A stretch of 64,000 bases of DNA from Opitutia bacterium (GCA_029252625.1 JAQXBA010000030.1:1-64000), one strand, 5' to 3'; counted from the stretch's first letter, positions 54,274 to 64,000 are shown. The notes: generated by a model from the letters alone, not told the origin. A program made the numbers and translations.

Positions 54274-55056
54274 CTAGCGATTTTGATACAGCTGCATCAC
54301 TTTGGGCATCAGCTCATTAAGCTTACGAATACGGGTCGAATCTGCCGGGTGGGTGGATAAAAACTCAGGGGGGGCTCCGTTACTCTGTGCGGCCATACGC
54401 TTCCAAAAAGGAATCGCAGTGCGTGGGTCATAGCCTGCCTTGGCAGCGTAGATTAGGCCTATCTCATCGGCCTCACATTCGTGGTAACGGCTATATGGTA
54501 GCATCACTCCGACCGAGGCTCCCGCGCCATACGCCGCCATCAGTAAGGCACGTTGATCGCTGTCCATGTCAGAAGTACCGAACTGCAGGGCCAAGGCACC
54601 GCCAGCAACCAACAACTGTTGAGTCATGCGCTCATTACCATGGCCCGCAGCGACGTGTGCCACCTCATGCCCCATCACAATGGCAAGATCAGCGTCGGTC
54701 TTGGCAACTTTAAAAATACCAGTATAAACCGCAACTTTGCCACCTGGCATCGCAAAAGCATTAATCTGCTCGTCATCTTCGAACACGACGAATTCCCACT
54801 GCGCATTCGGCATGTCTGGCCCCGCCACATACGCGATCCGGTCTCCCACCCGGCGCACCATCGAATTATACACTGGGTCACGAGAAATCGGCGTTTGCTG
54901 CTTGAGTTGGCCAAACTGCGACGCCGACATCGATGCGAGCTGATTTGAAGGCACCAAGTGTAAGGCAGAGCGCCCCGTTTGCGGAACGGTCGTGCAACCA
55001 GAAGACCAGAGTAAAGCCCCACAGAGGAGCACGATCCAACAATAAATCAATTTCAT
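54274..55056 (-). CDS. M48 family zinc metalloprotease lipoprotein
   Basis: The 260-residue protein has a signal peptide with lipobox LLWSSGC (Cys at about 21), so it likely sits on the outer membrane's inner face. The zinc site is VIMGHEVAHVAAGHG (HExxH, about residue 130), and the third ligand Glu is in RYHECEADEIGLIYAAKAGY. FLSTHPADSTRIRKL follows, as in LoiP/BepA-type proteases that check outer-membrane protein assembly. No TPR domain is present, so it is closer to the short LoiP type. It is read after purH but separated from it by a terminator. Confidence 0.92.
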   Translation of the reverse strand: MKLIYCWIVLLCGALLWSSGCTTVPQTGRSALHLVPSNQLASMSASQFGQLKQQTPISRDPVYNSMVRRVGDRIAYVAGPDMPNAQWEFVVFEDDEQINAFAMPGGKVAVYTGIFKVAKTDADLAIVMGHEVAHVAAGHGNERMTQQLLVAGGALALQFGTSDMDSDQRALLMAAYGAGASVGVMLPYSRYHECEADEIGLIYAAKAGYDPRTAIPFWKRMAAQSNGAPPEFLSTHPADSTRIRKLNELMPKVMQLYQNR

Positions 55057-55111
55057 AGATGTGGACTTTGATCACTCCGGCCTCCTTAATCAATCCAAGG
55101 ACACGTTTAAA

Positions 55112-55137
55112 CAAAAAACCGAGCGTTTGCACTCGGT
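55112..55137 (-). terminator. Rho-independent terminator of purH
   Basis: ACCGAGCG (55118-55125) pairs with the far arm CACTCGGT (55130-55137) with one G-T step. On the minus strand the stem is followed by six T residues (55118-55113). It lies about 30 bases beyond the purH stop. Confidence 0.9.
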
Positions 55138-55167
55138 CCTTTGGTTGATAAAAAAGGGGGGGCAAGC

Positions 55168-56715
55168 TTAGTGCTTGAAGTGGCGTTTGCCGGTGAAGAC
55201 CATGACCATATCGCGTTCATCGGCAGCGGCGATCACTTCGTCGTCGCGCACGGAGCCACCGGGTTGAATCGCTGCTTTTGCTCCAGCTTCAGCAGCGGCT
55301 ATCAGACCATCGGCGAATGGAAAGAAAGCATCGGACGCGACGACTGAACCAGCGAGGTCAAGACCTGCTTCGCCTGCTTTCCAGACAGCGATCTTGGAGC
55401 TATCAACACGAGACATTTGACCCGCACCAACGCCGAGGGTGCGTTCGCAACCAGCGTAGACGATGGCGTTGGACTTAACGTGCTTGACCACATTCCAACC
55501 GAAGACCATGGCGCGCATTTCTTCTGGTGATGGTTGACGCTTGGAGACGATTTTCCAGTCGCTTGGACGGTCTGGCATCGTATCGCGGTCTTGGATGAGC
55601 ACACCACCCACCACCGAACGCATCTCCTGCAGCGAGTCGGCAGGCAAGGTGCCTTTGACTGTCATCAAGCGCAGGTTCTTCTTTTTGCCGAAGATTTCGA
55701 GTGCAGCAGGTGTGAAGTCTGGCGCAATGATCACTTCGCAAAAAATCTTCGCGATGATAGCAGCGAGATCGGCGTCCATGGTCTGATTGACCACAATGAT
55801 GCCACCGAACGGTGCTTGTTGGTCAGTGACGTATGCCTGCTCCCATGCTTCGACGAGTGTGTCGGCACTGGCGACGCCGCAAGGGTTGGTGTGCTTAAGG
55901 ATCGCAACTGTCGGCTTTTGGAATTCGCCGATCAAGTAAGTGGCCGCCGTAATATCGATGATATTGTTGTAGCTTAGCTCCTTGCCTTGGAGTTGCTCGA
56001 AGCAATCAAAGAAGCTGCCATACAGAGCCGCCTTCTGATGCGGGTTTTCGCCGTAGCGGAGGCTCTGCACTTGAGGAAGCTGGATGTCCAACTTGGAAGG
56101 GATGCCAGAAATATCACCAAGGTTCGGCTCGTTGACCTGACCTTCGAGGTATTTGGCAATTGCACCGTCGTAAGCCGATGTGCGTTGGAATACTTTCAGC
56201 GCAAGTTCGCGGCGAAGTGTGGTGAGCGCAGCATCGTCGCCCATCGCAGCGAGCACCCGGTCGTAGTCAGATGCGTCGACGATCACAGAAACCGAAGCGT
56301 GGTTTTTCGCCGCAGAGCGAAGCATCGAAGGACCGCCGATGTCGATGTTCTCGATCGCGAGTTCAAACGTCACGTCTGGCTTGGCAACGGTTTCTTCGAA
56401 TGGATAAAGATTCACTACGACGAGATCGATCATGTCGATGCCGTGCTCAGCAGCGGCTGCCATGTGGTCTGCCTTGTCGCGACGAGCGAGAAGACCGCCG
56501 TGGATCTTCGGGTGCAATGTCTTAACGCGGCCTTCCATCATTTCAGGGAAGCCAGTGTAATCGCTGACTTCAGTGACCGGAATCCCCTCTGTTTCGAGGA
56601 GTTTGGCAGTGCCGCCAGTGGAGAGCAGACGGTAGCCGTGCTGTTCGACGAGTGCTTTAGCGAACGGCACGAGGCCTGATTTATCGCTGACGGAGAGGAG
56701 TGCGTTTTTTTGCAT
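55168..56715 (-). CDS. purH: Bifunctional AICAR transformylase/IMP cyclohydrolase
   Basis: PurH carries out the last two steps of IMP synthesis. The 515-residue protein starts with the cyclohydrolase domain ([60 protein letters not shown]). The transformylase domain follows, with [35 protein letters not shown] and the C-terminal [20 protein letters not shown]; the C-terminus is KRHFKH. Length is normal. It stands alone with its own terminator, far from purD. Confidence 0.98.
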   Translation of the reverse strand: MQKNALLSVSDKSGLVPFAKALVEQHGYRLLSTGGTAKLLETEGIPVTEVSDYTGFPEMMEGRVKTLHPKIHGGLLARRDKADHMAAAAEHGIDMIDLVVVNLYPFEETVAKPDVTFELAIENIDIGGPSMLRSAAKNHASVSVIVDASDYDRVLAAMGDDAALTTLRRELALKVFQRTSAYDGAIAKYLEGQVNEPNLGDISGIPSKLDIQLPQVQSLRYGENPHQKAALYGSFFDCFEQLQGKELSYNNIIDITAATYLIGEFQKPTVAILKHTNPCGVASADTLVEAWEQAYVTDQQAPFGGIIVVNQTMDADLAAIIAKIFCEVIIAPDFTPAALEIFGKKKNLRLMTVKGTLPADSLQEMRSVVGGVLIQDRDTMPDRPSDWKIVSKRQPSPEEMRAMVFGWNVVKHVKSNAIVYAGCERTLGVGAGQMSRVDSSKIAVWKAGEAGLDLAGSVVASDAFFPFADGLIAAAEAGAKAAIQPGGSVRDDEVIAAADERDMVMVFTGKRHFKH

Positions 56716-56955
56716 AGTGTTGAGAAAGAGAGTGAATCAAATTAAAATAAAAAAAGTAAAACGAAGAACTAAATCGCAGAAATCGGAATCGCCAAGCGTT
56801 TTAGACGAAAAGACTCACAAATTTTATAGTAATACCGGCGCATCGTGTCGAACAAGGTCAAGCTGCGCTAACCGTCCTAATTCAAATCAGAATCAGACCA
56901 ATAAAAAAACGCACTGTACTTGAATATCAACCACCACACTCGTAGCCTCTTTCTC
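56716..56955. other. purH / rhodanese-gene divergent promoter region
   Basis: The 240-bp stretch between the divergent genes is AT-rich near purH (AAATTAAAATAAAAAAAGTA) and A-rich again near 56900. No RNA element or operator was recognised; PurR-type sites were looked for and not found. Confidence 0.35.
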
Positions 56956-57471
56956 ATGAGCACTCACAGCATCAAAGTCTCCACCCTATCCGAAATCATC
57001 GCCGCCGGCGGCATCGTGATCGACGTACGCACCCCCGCCGAGTTTAAGTCTGCCCATGTGGTCGGTGCGACGCTCCAGCCACTGAGTCGACTAGACGCCC
57101 GAGCCTATTGCCGATCCGAAGGCATCGATACACCCGTTTACATTCTCTGCCAAAGCGGCAAACGCGCGGGTATCGCCGCCGAGCAGTTAAACGCGGCTGG
57201 ACATACACAAGCTATTGTCGTCGAAGGCGGCACGCTTGCAGCAATCGACGCAGGGCTCGACATCGCTTACGGCAAAGGAGCCATTTCGATTGAGCGGCAA
57301 GTCCGCATCGCAGCGGGACTGCTCGTATTCTGCGGCACGCTCGCAGGGGTATTTCTCCACTCCGCCTTATTGATCATCCCAGGCTTCGTCGGCGCTGGGC
57401 TGGCCTTCGCAGGCATCACGGATACCTGCGGCATGGCAATGGCGCTGAGCAAATGCCCGTGGAATCAATAG
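56956..57471 (+). CDS. Rhodanese-DUF2892 membrane sulfurtransferase (YgaP-like)
   Basis: The 171-residue protein has a rhodanese domain (about 1-105) with GIVIDVRTPAEFKSAHVVGA and the active-site loop VYILCQSGKRAGIAA (Cys at about residue 65), and then two membrane spans in a DUF2892-type C-terminus (IERQVRIAAGLLVFCGTLAG, LIIPGFVGAGLAFAGITDTC). The end GMAMALSKCPWN matches the YgaP type. YgaP moves a sulfur atom at the membrane in E. coli; the partner is not known. The start at 56956 gives MSTHSIKVST and fits the family. Confidence 0.9.
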   Translation: MSTHSIKVSTLSEIIAAGGIVIDVRTPAEFKSAHVVGATLQPLSRLDARAYCRSEGIDTPVYILCQSGKRAGIAAEQLNAAGHTQAIVVEGGTLAAIDAGLDIAYGKGAISIERQVRIAAGLLVFCGTLAGVFLHSALLIIPGFVGAGLAFAGITDTCGMAMALSKCPWNQ

Positions 57472-57479
57472 CTGGACCG

Positions 57480-58625
57480 CTATCGAAGCTCCCATCGATA
57501 GTGCAGCGGCGAGAGCAGCTCATTGCCCTCCTTGGTCACACGCACGACATCTTCGATGCGGCAACCACCCAGCTCCGGATAATACAGCCCGGGCTCGATG
57601 GTAATCACATGGCCCTTGCGTAGCCGCCCAGCAGTCGCTGACACACGCGGGGACTCATGCACCTCTAATCCGAGTCCATGCCCGGTCGAATGTATAAATC
57701 CCACAAAGCCTTGGCCGCGACGCTCAGTTAAAAACCCGCGATCATCAAATAGCTGAGTAGCGGCGGCGTGCACTGTTGCACCGCTCACACCGGCCTTCAC
57801 TTTTGCCAAGGCCGCGAGTTGCGCATCACGCACAGCCCCGACAAGTGCTCGCTGTGCATCATTCGCACGGCCTTTTAAGAAAGTACGGGTCATATCACCA
57901 TGGTAGCCTGTCGCTTGCACACGCGGAAACACGTCGACAATGATCAGCTCATTCGGCTTGAGCGGCCCATGCCCGCCTTCGTGCGGATCACAGCCTTGCT
58001 TGCCACCTGCCACGATCGTATTGTGCGCCACTGCTCCCTTCGTCAGGCAGGCTTGATCGATCAACATACGGAGCCACTCTGAAGTCAGCGTGCGACCCTC
58101 ATATTTTAGGCGATTACCTACAATCTTCGAAGCCCGCAGGACGCGCTCCGCAGTGCGGATGCCAGCGGCACTCGCGGCATTCCCTTGCTTTAAGGCCTTG
58201 GCCTCATCGTCGCTTTTTAACTCACGAGCAGGAAAGAACGGATCTGCCCCCACTCGCACCGTCATGCCAGCCTCCAACAGCTTCGCATAATACACCGATG
58301 GAAAACTCTCTGGCACCTCCAGCTCACTCGCCTTATTTAACTTAGCAAAATAGCGCATCATCTCCGCAGGCCCCACTGCAGAGCGCTCAATTCGTAAGGC
58401 CTTCGCCACCTGCTCTTGCACCGTTTCCAACAGCAACACCTCGTCGCACTTCGACTGCGCCCTGACACGGCTATACTCCAAACGACTCACCACTGCGGTC
58501 GAGCGGTTCCCCACGACAAAGCACAAGAACGGGTCCGGCACAAAGACCTTAGTCAGATAAAATATGTCAGCAGACTGCTCCGAAGCAGCATAGAGAATAC
58601 GGATAACTGAGGATTTACTTTTCAT
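57480..58625 (-). CDS. M24 family aminopeptidase P-like protein
   Basis: The 381-residue protein has the M24 pita-bread metal ligands: IIVDVFPRVQATGYHGDMTR (two Asp), FIHSTGHGLGLEVHESPR (His), VITIEPGLYYPELGGCRIED (two Glu). An N-terminal creatinase-like domain occupies about residues 1-150. Such enzymes remove an N-terminal residue before proline, in the cytoplasm. Length is between PepQ and PepP. It faces the rhodanese gene with 8 bases between stops and is divergent from the DUF192 gene. Confidence 0.93.
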   Translation of the reverse strand: MKSKSSVIRILYAASEQSADIFYLTKVFVPDPFLCFVVGNRSTAVVSRLEYSRVRAQSKCDEVLLLETVQEQVAKALRIERSAVGPAEMMRYFAKLNKASELEVPESFPSVYYAKLLEAGMTVRVGADPFFPARELKSDDEAKALKQGNAASAAGIRTAERVLRASKIVGNRLKYEGRTLTSEWLRMLIDQACLTKGAVAHNTIVAGGKQGCDPHEGGHGPLKPNELIIVDVFPRVQATGYHGDMTRTFLKGRANDAQRALVGAVRDAQLAALAKVKAGVSGATVHAAATQLFDDRGFLTERRGQGFVGFIHSTGHGLGLEVHESPRVSATAGRLRKGHVITIEPGLYYPELGGCRIEDVVRVTKEGNELLSPLHYRWELR

Positions 58626-58698
58626 TACATTTTTTTACGTTATGACTCTTCTGCATACTACCCGATCTGTCACGCTCCGACTTTACCACCAGACAGCT

Positions 58699-59217
58699 AT
58701 GAAACTCCACTACCATACACTATTTACTCTCGCCGCACTGCTAGTGCTCTGCGCCTGCGCACCGACAGCGCCCAAGGCCGAGCCAGCCACCGTTGACACC
58801 TATTTCCCTATTTCGATCGATAAAATTCCGCTCCAGCTCCAACTCGCACTTACACAAGCCGAGCAAAACAAAGGCCTGATGCACCGCGACTCTATGGCCG
58901 AAGATCACGGGATGCTCTTTTTGTTCAACCAACCCAAGCCGCGCTCCTTCTGGATGCGTAACACCCGCATCCCACTGGATATCGGCTATTTTGATGCCAG
59001 CGGACGGCTACTTGAGATCCACGCACTCTATCCTTACGATGAAAACGCAGTCGCCTCACGCAGCCAACAAGTGCTCATCGCGATAGAGACCAATCGCGGC
59101 TGGTTCGCTCGCAATCATATCACTCCTGGCGCACAGCTCGATCTCGACGCGTTATCACACGCCATCACTCGTCGCGGCAAATCCTTAAATAGGGACGCCA
59201 TTTCGACCGCGCACTAA
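58699..59217 (+). CDS. DUF192 lipoprotein
   Basis: The 172-residue protein has the lipoprotein signal MKLHYHTLFTLAALLVLCAC with the lipobox LCAC. The mature part is the DUF192 fold: KIPLQLQLALTQAEQNKGLM, EDHGMLFLFNQPKPRSFWMR, IPLDIGYFDASGRLLEIHAL and RGWFARNHITPGAQLDL. DUF192 proteins have an unknown role. The start at 58699 puts the signal peptide first; the frame is open 19 codons further up. The next gene starts two bases after its stop. Confidence 0.9.
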   Translation: MKLHYHTLFTLAALLVLCACAPTAPKAEPATVDTYFPISIDKIPLQLQLALTQAEQNKGLMHRDSMAEDHGMLFLFNQPKPRSFWMRNTRIPLDIGYFDASGRLLEIHALYPYDENAVASRSQQVLIAIETNRGWFARNHITPGAQLDLDALSHAITRRGKSLNRDAISTAH

Positions 59218-59219
59218 GC

Positions 59220-60848
59220 ATGTCCCAGCCTCACAACACAGCAGCGCGCAAGCCACGCACGGGAAACCTAATTGTGCCTCCCTCCCCAACAGAGCCACTC
59301 ACGCGACGCAAGCGAAGCGCAACTGACACTCGGCAACCAGCTCACCTGCGTTACTATTTTGCGCTCGTTGCATTAGTTATCTTGGTATTCAGCCCACTCC
59401 TAATATCGGACATGCTTTGGTCTGAAATCGATTCCGTCGAACGTAGTGCCTTTCAAACGATGGACAACTGGCAACAAGCATGGACGCTCGATAGCATTCG
59501 CCAAAACAACCCGATTGCCATCAGTAGTTACTTTATCGAACAAGCCATACCACTGCCCACCGCAACAGTTCACCGAGGCATCAATATTCTACTGCATCTG
59601 TTCGCAGCCGTGCTGCTCCTCAAAAATCTTGAGACGCTTAAATTGCCCGCCGCGTTTTCAGCCACTCTGATTTTCGCGCTCCACCCAGCAACGATACAGA
59701 CACTTTTCTGGGCTGGTTACCGCAGCGAGATCATCGCGTTGATCTTTATACTGAGTGCGCTCTACTTTGGCATTCGCAACCGTAACGGGCGCGACACCAT
59801 CGTAACCATTGCGCTTACGACCATCGCCTGCGTAGTTCACCCAGCCGCATTTGCCATCCCCATTATTCTCGCGCTGGTCATCCTTTATAAAAAACGATCG
59901 ATACATCTGAATTCCTTTAACCGCTTGCTTCCACTACTCTGCCTATGCCTCTTTTTAGGGCTGTGGATCAACGCCGAAAACCCCAACGTAGAAGGAGCTG
60001 ATTCAGTCATTCGCACAGAACGGCTCTATCACGCAGGGCAAAACATGGCTCACTTCACCAATCAGGCACTCTTGCCGATAAACAACGCCCTCTTTCATCG
60101 ATTCGACATCGACACCAAGTACGAAACCGATGTGGGAATGAATCTGATGCCATTCCTACTATTCGTGCCGTTTTTCATCTTGCTCGCTTCCAACATCAAG
60201 AAAAAGTGGAGCCGTGCGATCCTGCTAGGGCTCTGTAGCTACTTAGCGCTCATCGTGTATGGCACTACTCAGGACGGCCATTTTATTAACGGGGCTCTCG
60301 CGCACGAAGACCACCACCTATACGTCGCTCTACCGATGATTGTCGCTCTAATCGTTAGCGCCCTCGGACGCCTTATTTATAGTATGGGCACCGCGGGTAA
60401 AGCGCTCTGGGTCATGGGATGCTCATTGCTAATTCTGATTGAAATCACCCTCAGCGCTACGTTTGCTTATTCTATCGCGGAACCCACCAAGATGTGGACT
60501 AGCATGTCTGAACGCTGGCCAAATGCATGGGAGCCGAAAGCCGCCCTCGTCAATCGAATCGACCTTTCTGATAGCCCAGAAGACTCACTATTTACCAATA
60601 TTCAGCTGATCAACATGCTACAAGATGTTCTCGAAATGCGACCGGATCTTATCGAAGAGCGCAAGCAACTCGCACGTACTTTTGTTGCTGAAGGGCAGCG
60701 CAGCAACGCACTGCGTGAATACAAACACATCCTGCGCGAAACGCCACTTGACAACGAATTTCTCGAGGAAGCCGCAGCTTTCCTCGACAAGGTCGGCCTC
60801 TCTTGGGACGCCAATAAAACAAGAGACCGTATGATTAGCACTCAATAA
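59220..60848 (+). CDS. Multi-pass membrane protein, possibly GT-C-like, with short C-terminal repeat
   Basis: This 542-residue protein has a positively charged N-terminus of about 45 residues, then ten or more spans in positions 45-410. Segments such as FALHPATIQTLFWAGYRSEI and ALAHEDHHLYVALPMIVAL resemble GT-C/TMTC-type membrane proteins that often carry TPRs. The last 90 residues look like two helical repeats (LARTFVAEGQRSNALREYKH, LEEAAAFLDKVGLSWDANKT). No catalytic DE or HHxxD motif is convincing to me, so no function is assigned. It starts two bases after the DUF192 stop, in the same unit. Confidence 0.7.
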   Translation: MSQPHNTAARKPRTGNLIVPPSPTEPLTRRKRSATDTRQPAHLRYYFALVALVILVFSPLLISDMLWSEIDSVERSAFQTMDNWQQAWTLDSIRQNNPIAISSYFIEQAIPLPTATVHRGINILLHLFAAVLLLKNLETLKLPAAFSATLIFALHPATIQTLFWAGYRSEIIALIFILSALYFGIRNRNGRDTIVTIALTTIACVVHPAAFAIPIILALVILYKKRSIHLNSFNRLLPLLCLCLFLGLWINAENPNVEGADSVIRTERLYHAGQNMAHFTNQALLPINNALFHRFDIDTKYETDVGMNLMPFLLFVPFFILLASNIKKKWSRAILLGLCSYLALIVYGTTQDGHFINGALAHEDHHLYVALPMIVALIVSALGRLIYSMGTAGKALWVMGCSLLILIEITLSATFAYSIAEPTKMWTSMSERWPNAWEPKAALVNRIDLSDSPEDSLFTNIQLINMLQDVLEMRPDLIEERKQLARTFVAEGQRSNALREYKHILRETPLDNEFLEEAAAFLDKVGLSWDANKTRDRMISTQ

Positions 60849-60962
60849 TTTGTCACGCATCTATCCCGCTACGGCTTCCTTGGCTTCGCAGGACATGCTG
60901 GCAGACATCTGACCTCTCTCAATTCAAACCCTCAACTCTCAATCCTCAACTTCACTCACGCT

Positions 60963-62270
60963 ATGAAAGATCAGAAAGCACCCGCTCTCGGCACTCTCAC
61001 CCTCCACGCAGGCCACACGCCAGACGCAGAGACAGGCTCACGCGCCGTCCCGATTTACCAGACCACCAGTTATATGTTTCGGGATACCGACCATGCCGCT
61101 AAACTCTTCGGCCTCGAAGAGCTCGGCTACATTTATACCCGCATCATGAACCCCACTACAGACGTGCTTGAAAAGCGAGTCGCAGCTCTCGAAGGTGGTG
61201 TCGCAGCTCTCGCCCATGCCAGTGGTCAGGCTGCGATTACCAGCGCGATCCTCAACATCGCAGGTGCCGGTGATAATATCGTCTCTTCCGCACAGCTCTA
61301 CGGCGGCACGTATACACTTTTCAAATACACTCTGCCTAAGCTCGGCATCGAAGTGCGCTTCGCCGACGCCGAAGATCCCTCCAGCTTCGAGCCATTGATT
61401 GACGGAAAAACTAAGGCCATTTACGGCGACACCGTCGGCAATCCAAAGCTCAATATCTTCCCCTTTGCGGAAGTCTCTGCGGTCGCCAGCGCAGCAAAGA
61501 TCCCACTCATCATTGATAATACCGTCGCCTCGCCGATGATCTGTCGTCCACTTGAGCACGGCGCAAATATTGTCATTCACAGCCTCACTAAGTACATCGG
61601 AGGCCACGGCACCAGCATCGGCGGCATCGTCGTCGACGGTGGTAATTTCGATTGGGGCAGTGGACGCTTTACCGAATTCACCGAGCCCGACCCAAGCTAC
61701 CACGGCCTGGTGCACTGGGACGTCTTCAAAGCTTTCGAGCCAGCAGGTGGCGCCAACATCGCCTACATCATGAAGATGCGCCTCCAGTGGCTACGTGATA
61801 CAGGTAACTGTACCTCCCCGTTCAACTCCTTCCTCCACCTGCAAGGACTCGAAACACTTCATCTGCGCATGCAGTGCCACTGCTCCAATGCACTCAAAGT
61901 CGCTCAGTTCCTAGAAAGCCACGAAGCAGTCAGCTGGGTCAACTACCCCGGGCTCAGCGGTAGCGTCCACCATGCAGCCGCCGAAAAATACTTCGACAAG
62001 AACAGCTTTGGCGGACTCGTAGGCTTCGGCCTCAAAGGCGGCCTCGAAGCAGGACGCCAGTTCATCGATAGCCTGGAGCTGTTCAGCCACCTAGCTAACA
62101 TCGGCGATGCCAAGTCGCTCGCGATTCACCCCGCCAGTACCACGCATCAGCAACTCAGCGAGGAGCAGCAACAATCCACCGGAGTAAGCGCTGACTTCGT
62201 ACGGCTCTCGGTCGGCATCGAAGCCATCGCCGACTTGCTCGCCGACCTCAATAAGGCATTGAAAGCCTAA
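60963..62270 (+). CDS. metY: O-acetylhomoserine sulfhydrylase (MetY type)
   Basis: The 435-residue PLP enzyme of the Cys/Met metabolism family makes homocysteine from O-acetylhomoserine and sulfide. The start [20 protein letters not shown] and [20 protein letters not shown] are typical, the PLP Lys is in [20 protein letters not shown] (about residue 210), and the C-terminus has [19 protein letters not shown] with [17 protein letters not shown]. The long insert before the C-terminal half favours MetY over MetB/MetZ. It feeds the methyl cycle with ahcY and metK at 16673-19410. The leader contains CTCAA repeats but no riboswitch that I recognise. Confidence 0.95.
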   Translation: MKDQKAPALGTLTLHAGHTPDAETGSRAVPIYQTTSYMFRDTDHAAKLFGLEELGYIYTRIMNPTTDVLEKRVAALEGGVAALAHASGQAAITSAILNIAGAGDNIVSSAQLYGGTYTLFKYTLPKLGIEVRFADAEDPSSFEPLIDGKTKAIYGDTVGNPKLNIFPFAEVSAVASAAKIPLIIDNTVASPMICRPLEHGANIVIHSLTKYIGGHGTSIGGIVVDGGNFDWGSGRFTEFTEPDPSYHGLVHWDVFKAFEPAGGANIAYIMKMRLQWLRDTGNCTSPFNSFLHLQGLETLHLRMQCHCSNALKVAQFLESHEAVSWVNYPGLSGSVHHAAAEKYFDKNSFGGLVGFGLKGGLEAGRQFIDSLELFSHLANIGDAKSLAIHPASTTHQQLSEEQQQSTGVSADFVRLSVGIEAIADLLADLNKALKA

Positions 62271-62279
62271 CAGTTCGTT

Positions 62280-63533
62280 TCAGTTCCGTGGAGCTTCCGA
62301 ATCTGGAGGCTCCACCTGTCCCTGCCGCTGCACCATCCATTTTAGCGCAATCGGCGACAGAACGGTTGTTGCGATCGCCATAGCGACCACTGCTGAAAAC
62401 ATATAAGCCACCACCGGCGCGTCCTGCGGCACATTGAACAAGCCCGCTTGCAGCGCGACATTAGCAATGATGATTTCGACCATACCTCGGCTACTCATCC
62501 CAACACCAATGATCGCGGCATCCTGATTGTTATAGCCTGTGATTCGCGCAGCGACTCCCGCGCCCAGTACTTTCGTCAACAGTGCAACCAATATTAAAAG
62601 GCAGGCGACTCCGGGAATCACGGCAAAGGCTTCAAGATTCAAATTCAGCCCAATCGAAGCAAAGAACACTGGAGCCATAAACCCAACCGTCACTGAATTC
62701 AATTTACTCTTCACATCCTTGTAGATGTCGTGCCCAGCATATTTCTGCTCAAAGAGCAGACCGGCGGTAAAAGCGCCAATGATGAAGTGTAAATCAAGCA
62801 ACTCGGCAAATACCGCATACGCAAAACCTGCAATCAAGAGAGAGGAAAAGCCAAACTCTTCAGACTTGAAATGCGCCACGATCGACCGAATTCGAGGTAC
62901 CAGATACTTTTCGATCAGGAATGTAGTGCCCAAAAAGACACAGGCTTTACCGAAGATCTCAAATCCCAAGAACAAATCCAGACGCCCCTCATTACTCAGC
63001 ACACCAGTCAATACAGCCAGAAGAACCAAGCTCAAAAAGTCGTCAATGATCGCGGCCGAAACGATCGTTCGTCCGACCTGGGTGTGTAATCTGCCGAGGT
63101 CCATTAGGACACGGATCGACGCTGGTACCGCTGTGATCGAAAGCGCTGTTCCGAGAAACAAACACTGCGCCAATTTCATCTCCGATCCCGGAAAGATCGT
63201 CCATCCCAGCCAGATACCAGCAATCAGAGGCAGCAGCATTCCACATAGCGCGATCACGAAAGACCGCCCCGACACCTTGCTAAACTCACGCACCCGCAGT
63301 TCCGTACCGCCGAGCAACATCAGAAAAAAGATCCCCAAATCCGACAGCACCTGAAAGGAATGATCCTGCGCCAAGCCGCGGAATGGCGATGCCGGAAACT
63401 GCAATGCAACAAAACCAACTAGAATACCAGCGATTAACTCTCCGACCAATGGTGGCTGTTTAGCACGACTAGCAAATTCCCCCATTAGTCTGGAGGTGAA
63501 CAGCAAGAGCAGAAGCACCAAGAAAAGATTCAT
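62280..63533 (-). CDS. CPA2 family cation:proton antiporter
   Basis: The 417-residue protein has about twelve spans with the Na/H exchanger pattern: FASRAKQPPLVGELIAGILV, FPASPFRGLAQDHSFQVLSD, FLMLLGGTELRVREFSK, SITAVPASIRVLMDLGRLHT and IDDFLSLVLLAVLTGVLSNE with the paired acidic residues needed for ion movement. It is closest to KefB/GerN-type CPA2 members and lacks the TrkA/RCK domain of KefB. It probably exports Na or K in exchange for protons. It is read between metY (converging, nine bases) and nuoN. Confidence 0.9.
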   Translation of the reverse strand: MNLFLVLLLLLFTSRLMGEFASRAKQPPLVGELIAGILVGFVALQFPASPFRGLAQDHSFQVLSDLGIFFLMLLGGTELRVREFSKVSGRSFVIALCGMLLPLIAGIWLGWTIFPGSEMKLAQCLFLGTALSITAVPASIRVLMDLGRLHTQVGRTIVSAAIIDDFLSLVLLAVLTGVLSNEGRLDLFLGFEIFGKACVFLGTTFLIEKYLVPRIRSIVAHFKSEEFGFSSLLIAGFAYAVFAELLDLHFIIGAFTAGLLFEQKYAGHDIYKDVKSKLNSVTVGFMAPVFFASIGLNLNLEAFAVIPGVACLLILVALLTKVLGAGVAARITGYNNQDAAIIGVGMSSRGMVEIIIANVALQAGLFNVPQDAPVVAYMFSAVVAMAIATTVLSPIALKWMVQRQGQVEPPDSEAPRN

Positions 63534-63633
63534 GATATCTGCGTTGAAGCTACATCACGTACCGCCAAATGTCGAACCAATCGACCGCGCCCTGAAGCAG
63601 AGCGCGGCCGTAAAACGTAAATGCGGCCGTTAC

Positions 63634-64000
63634 TTACGGAATGATCGGCAATACCCCTGGGAATATACCAACTAACACCGTCGCAACAACGAGCGCACCT
63701 AGTACAACGCGATCGCAACTGCAGAGCGATCCAGCAGTTCCGGATGCGCCATCCTTCGAATCGGAGAAATAGACTGTGCGCACCCACCCAAAGTAGTAAT
63801 AGATCGAGATCACCACACCGAGCACCGAAATTGCCAATAGGCCGTAAAGGCCGGCTTTGTAAGCAGCAATAAAGATGAACAGCTTACCAATGAAGCCACC
63901 TAAGGGTGGAATGCCAGCCAATGAACCTAAGCCAACGGCGAGTACACCACTGAGGAACGGACTCTTACGCGCAAGATTCTCATAATCTTCAAGCTCTTGA
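63634..64000 (-). CDS. nuoN: NADH-quinone oxidoreductase subunit N, N-terminus beyond window
   Basis: The frame enters from the right edge and ends at 63634. It carries the NuoN hallmark LEDYENLARKSPFLSGVLAV, then GLGSLAGIPPLGGFIGKLFI and IYYYFGWVRTVYF, which are the conserved Lys-bearing helices of the membrane arm of complex I. Only about 120 residues of the C-terminal part are visible; the first five spans lie outside. The partial gene indicates that a nuo operon continues to the right. Confidence 0.95.
   Translation of the reverse strand, partial: QELEDYENLARKSPFLSGVLAVGLGSLAGIPPLGGFIGKLFIFIAAYKAGLYGLLAISVLGVVISIYYYFGWVRTVYFSDSKDGASGTAGSLCSCDRVVLGALVVATVLVGIFPGVLPIIP

Noticed and set aside
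55987-56679. 230-residue open frame antisense within purH
   Set aside because: It lies entirely inside a strongly conserved gene, shows no domain and is explained by codon bias opposite a GC-rich gene.
60849-60962. CTCAA-like repeats upstream of metY as a riboswitch or CRISPR-like array
   Set aside because: Repeats are short, irregular and without a stable fold; no spacer/repeat structure.
61038-61715. 225-residue open frame antisense within metY
   Set aside because: Fully opposite a clear PLP enzyme; no recognisable features, likely a shadow.

Overview
The window looks like chromosomal DNA of a Gram-negative, free-living heterotroph. It encodes outer-membrane export machinery, several lipoproteins with lipoboxes, LexA, sigma-54 and a complex I gene. 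Gene content and protein style (short OPX exporter next to an EPS beta-barrel, DUF4250/DUF4153 proteins, GT4-GH130 pair, glnS beside gltX, weak Shine-Dalgarno use) suggest a marine member of the Verrucomicrobiota, most likely class Opitutae (Coraliomargarita-like). This is my inference from reading the proteins; no database was searched. No phage genes, transposases, integrases or CRISPR arrays were seen.

Layout. 1-9454 (minus) is an exopolysaccharide cluster of the Wzx/Wzy type: beta-barrel, OPX/Wza-like exporter, Wzc-like BY-kinase, a 335-bp gap, Wzx flippase, GT4, Wzy/ligase and a GT2 that runs off the left edge. 9800-12543 (plus) holds purD, an S41-like protein without catalytic residues and a low-molecular-weight tyrosine phosphatase that could be the partner of the BY-kinase. 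12683-16415 holds an NAD(P)-binding SDR protein, two small unknown genes, a LEA14-like lipoprotein and an M42 aminopeptidase. 16673-19410 (minus) holds metK and ahcY of the methyl cycle; metY lies far away at 60963. 19563-21494 is a RecQ-type helicase.

21692-33565 (minus) is an oligopeptide ABC transporter, oppA-B-C-D ... F, split between oppD and oppF by 6.3 kb of plus-strand genes: DUF4250, DUF4153 and a GT4-plus-toroid / GH130 two-gene cassette. The cassette is flanked by a decayed second copy of the 3' end of oppD (24700-24785). This is the clearest sign of past rearrangement and the most interesting part of the window.

33698-43204 holds lexA with a readable operator and promoter, a divergent GT2 / Agl23-like GT-C pair with an ApbE-like gene, a COG2509 flavoprotein, an ErpA/IscA-type protein, rpoN and hemW. 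43235-47698 is an AT-richer accessory stretch: a TIG-domain lipoprotein, two unknown genes, a NarL-type regulator, an HTH-metallo-beta-lactamase fusion and a lone receiver protein. It is followed by tRNA-Leu(CAA) with its own terminator. 48034-59217 is mostly housekeeping: a coiled-coil membrane protein, trpS, glnS, gltX, an M48 lipoprotein, purH, a rhodanese/DUF2892 protein, an M24 peptidase and a DUF192 lipoprotein. 59220-64000 ends with a multi-pass membrane protein, metY, a CPA2 antiporter and the 3' end of nuoN.

Many start codons in the track-independent reading lie in-frame downstream of longer openings; I moved them where homology, signal peptides or gene overlaps favoured a later start and say so in each entry.
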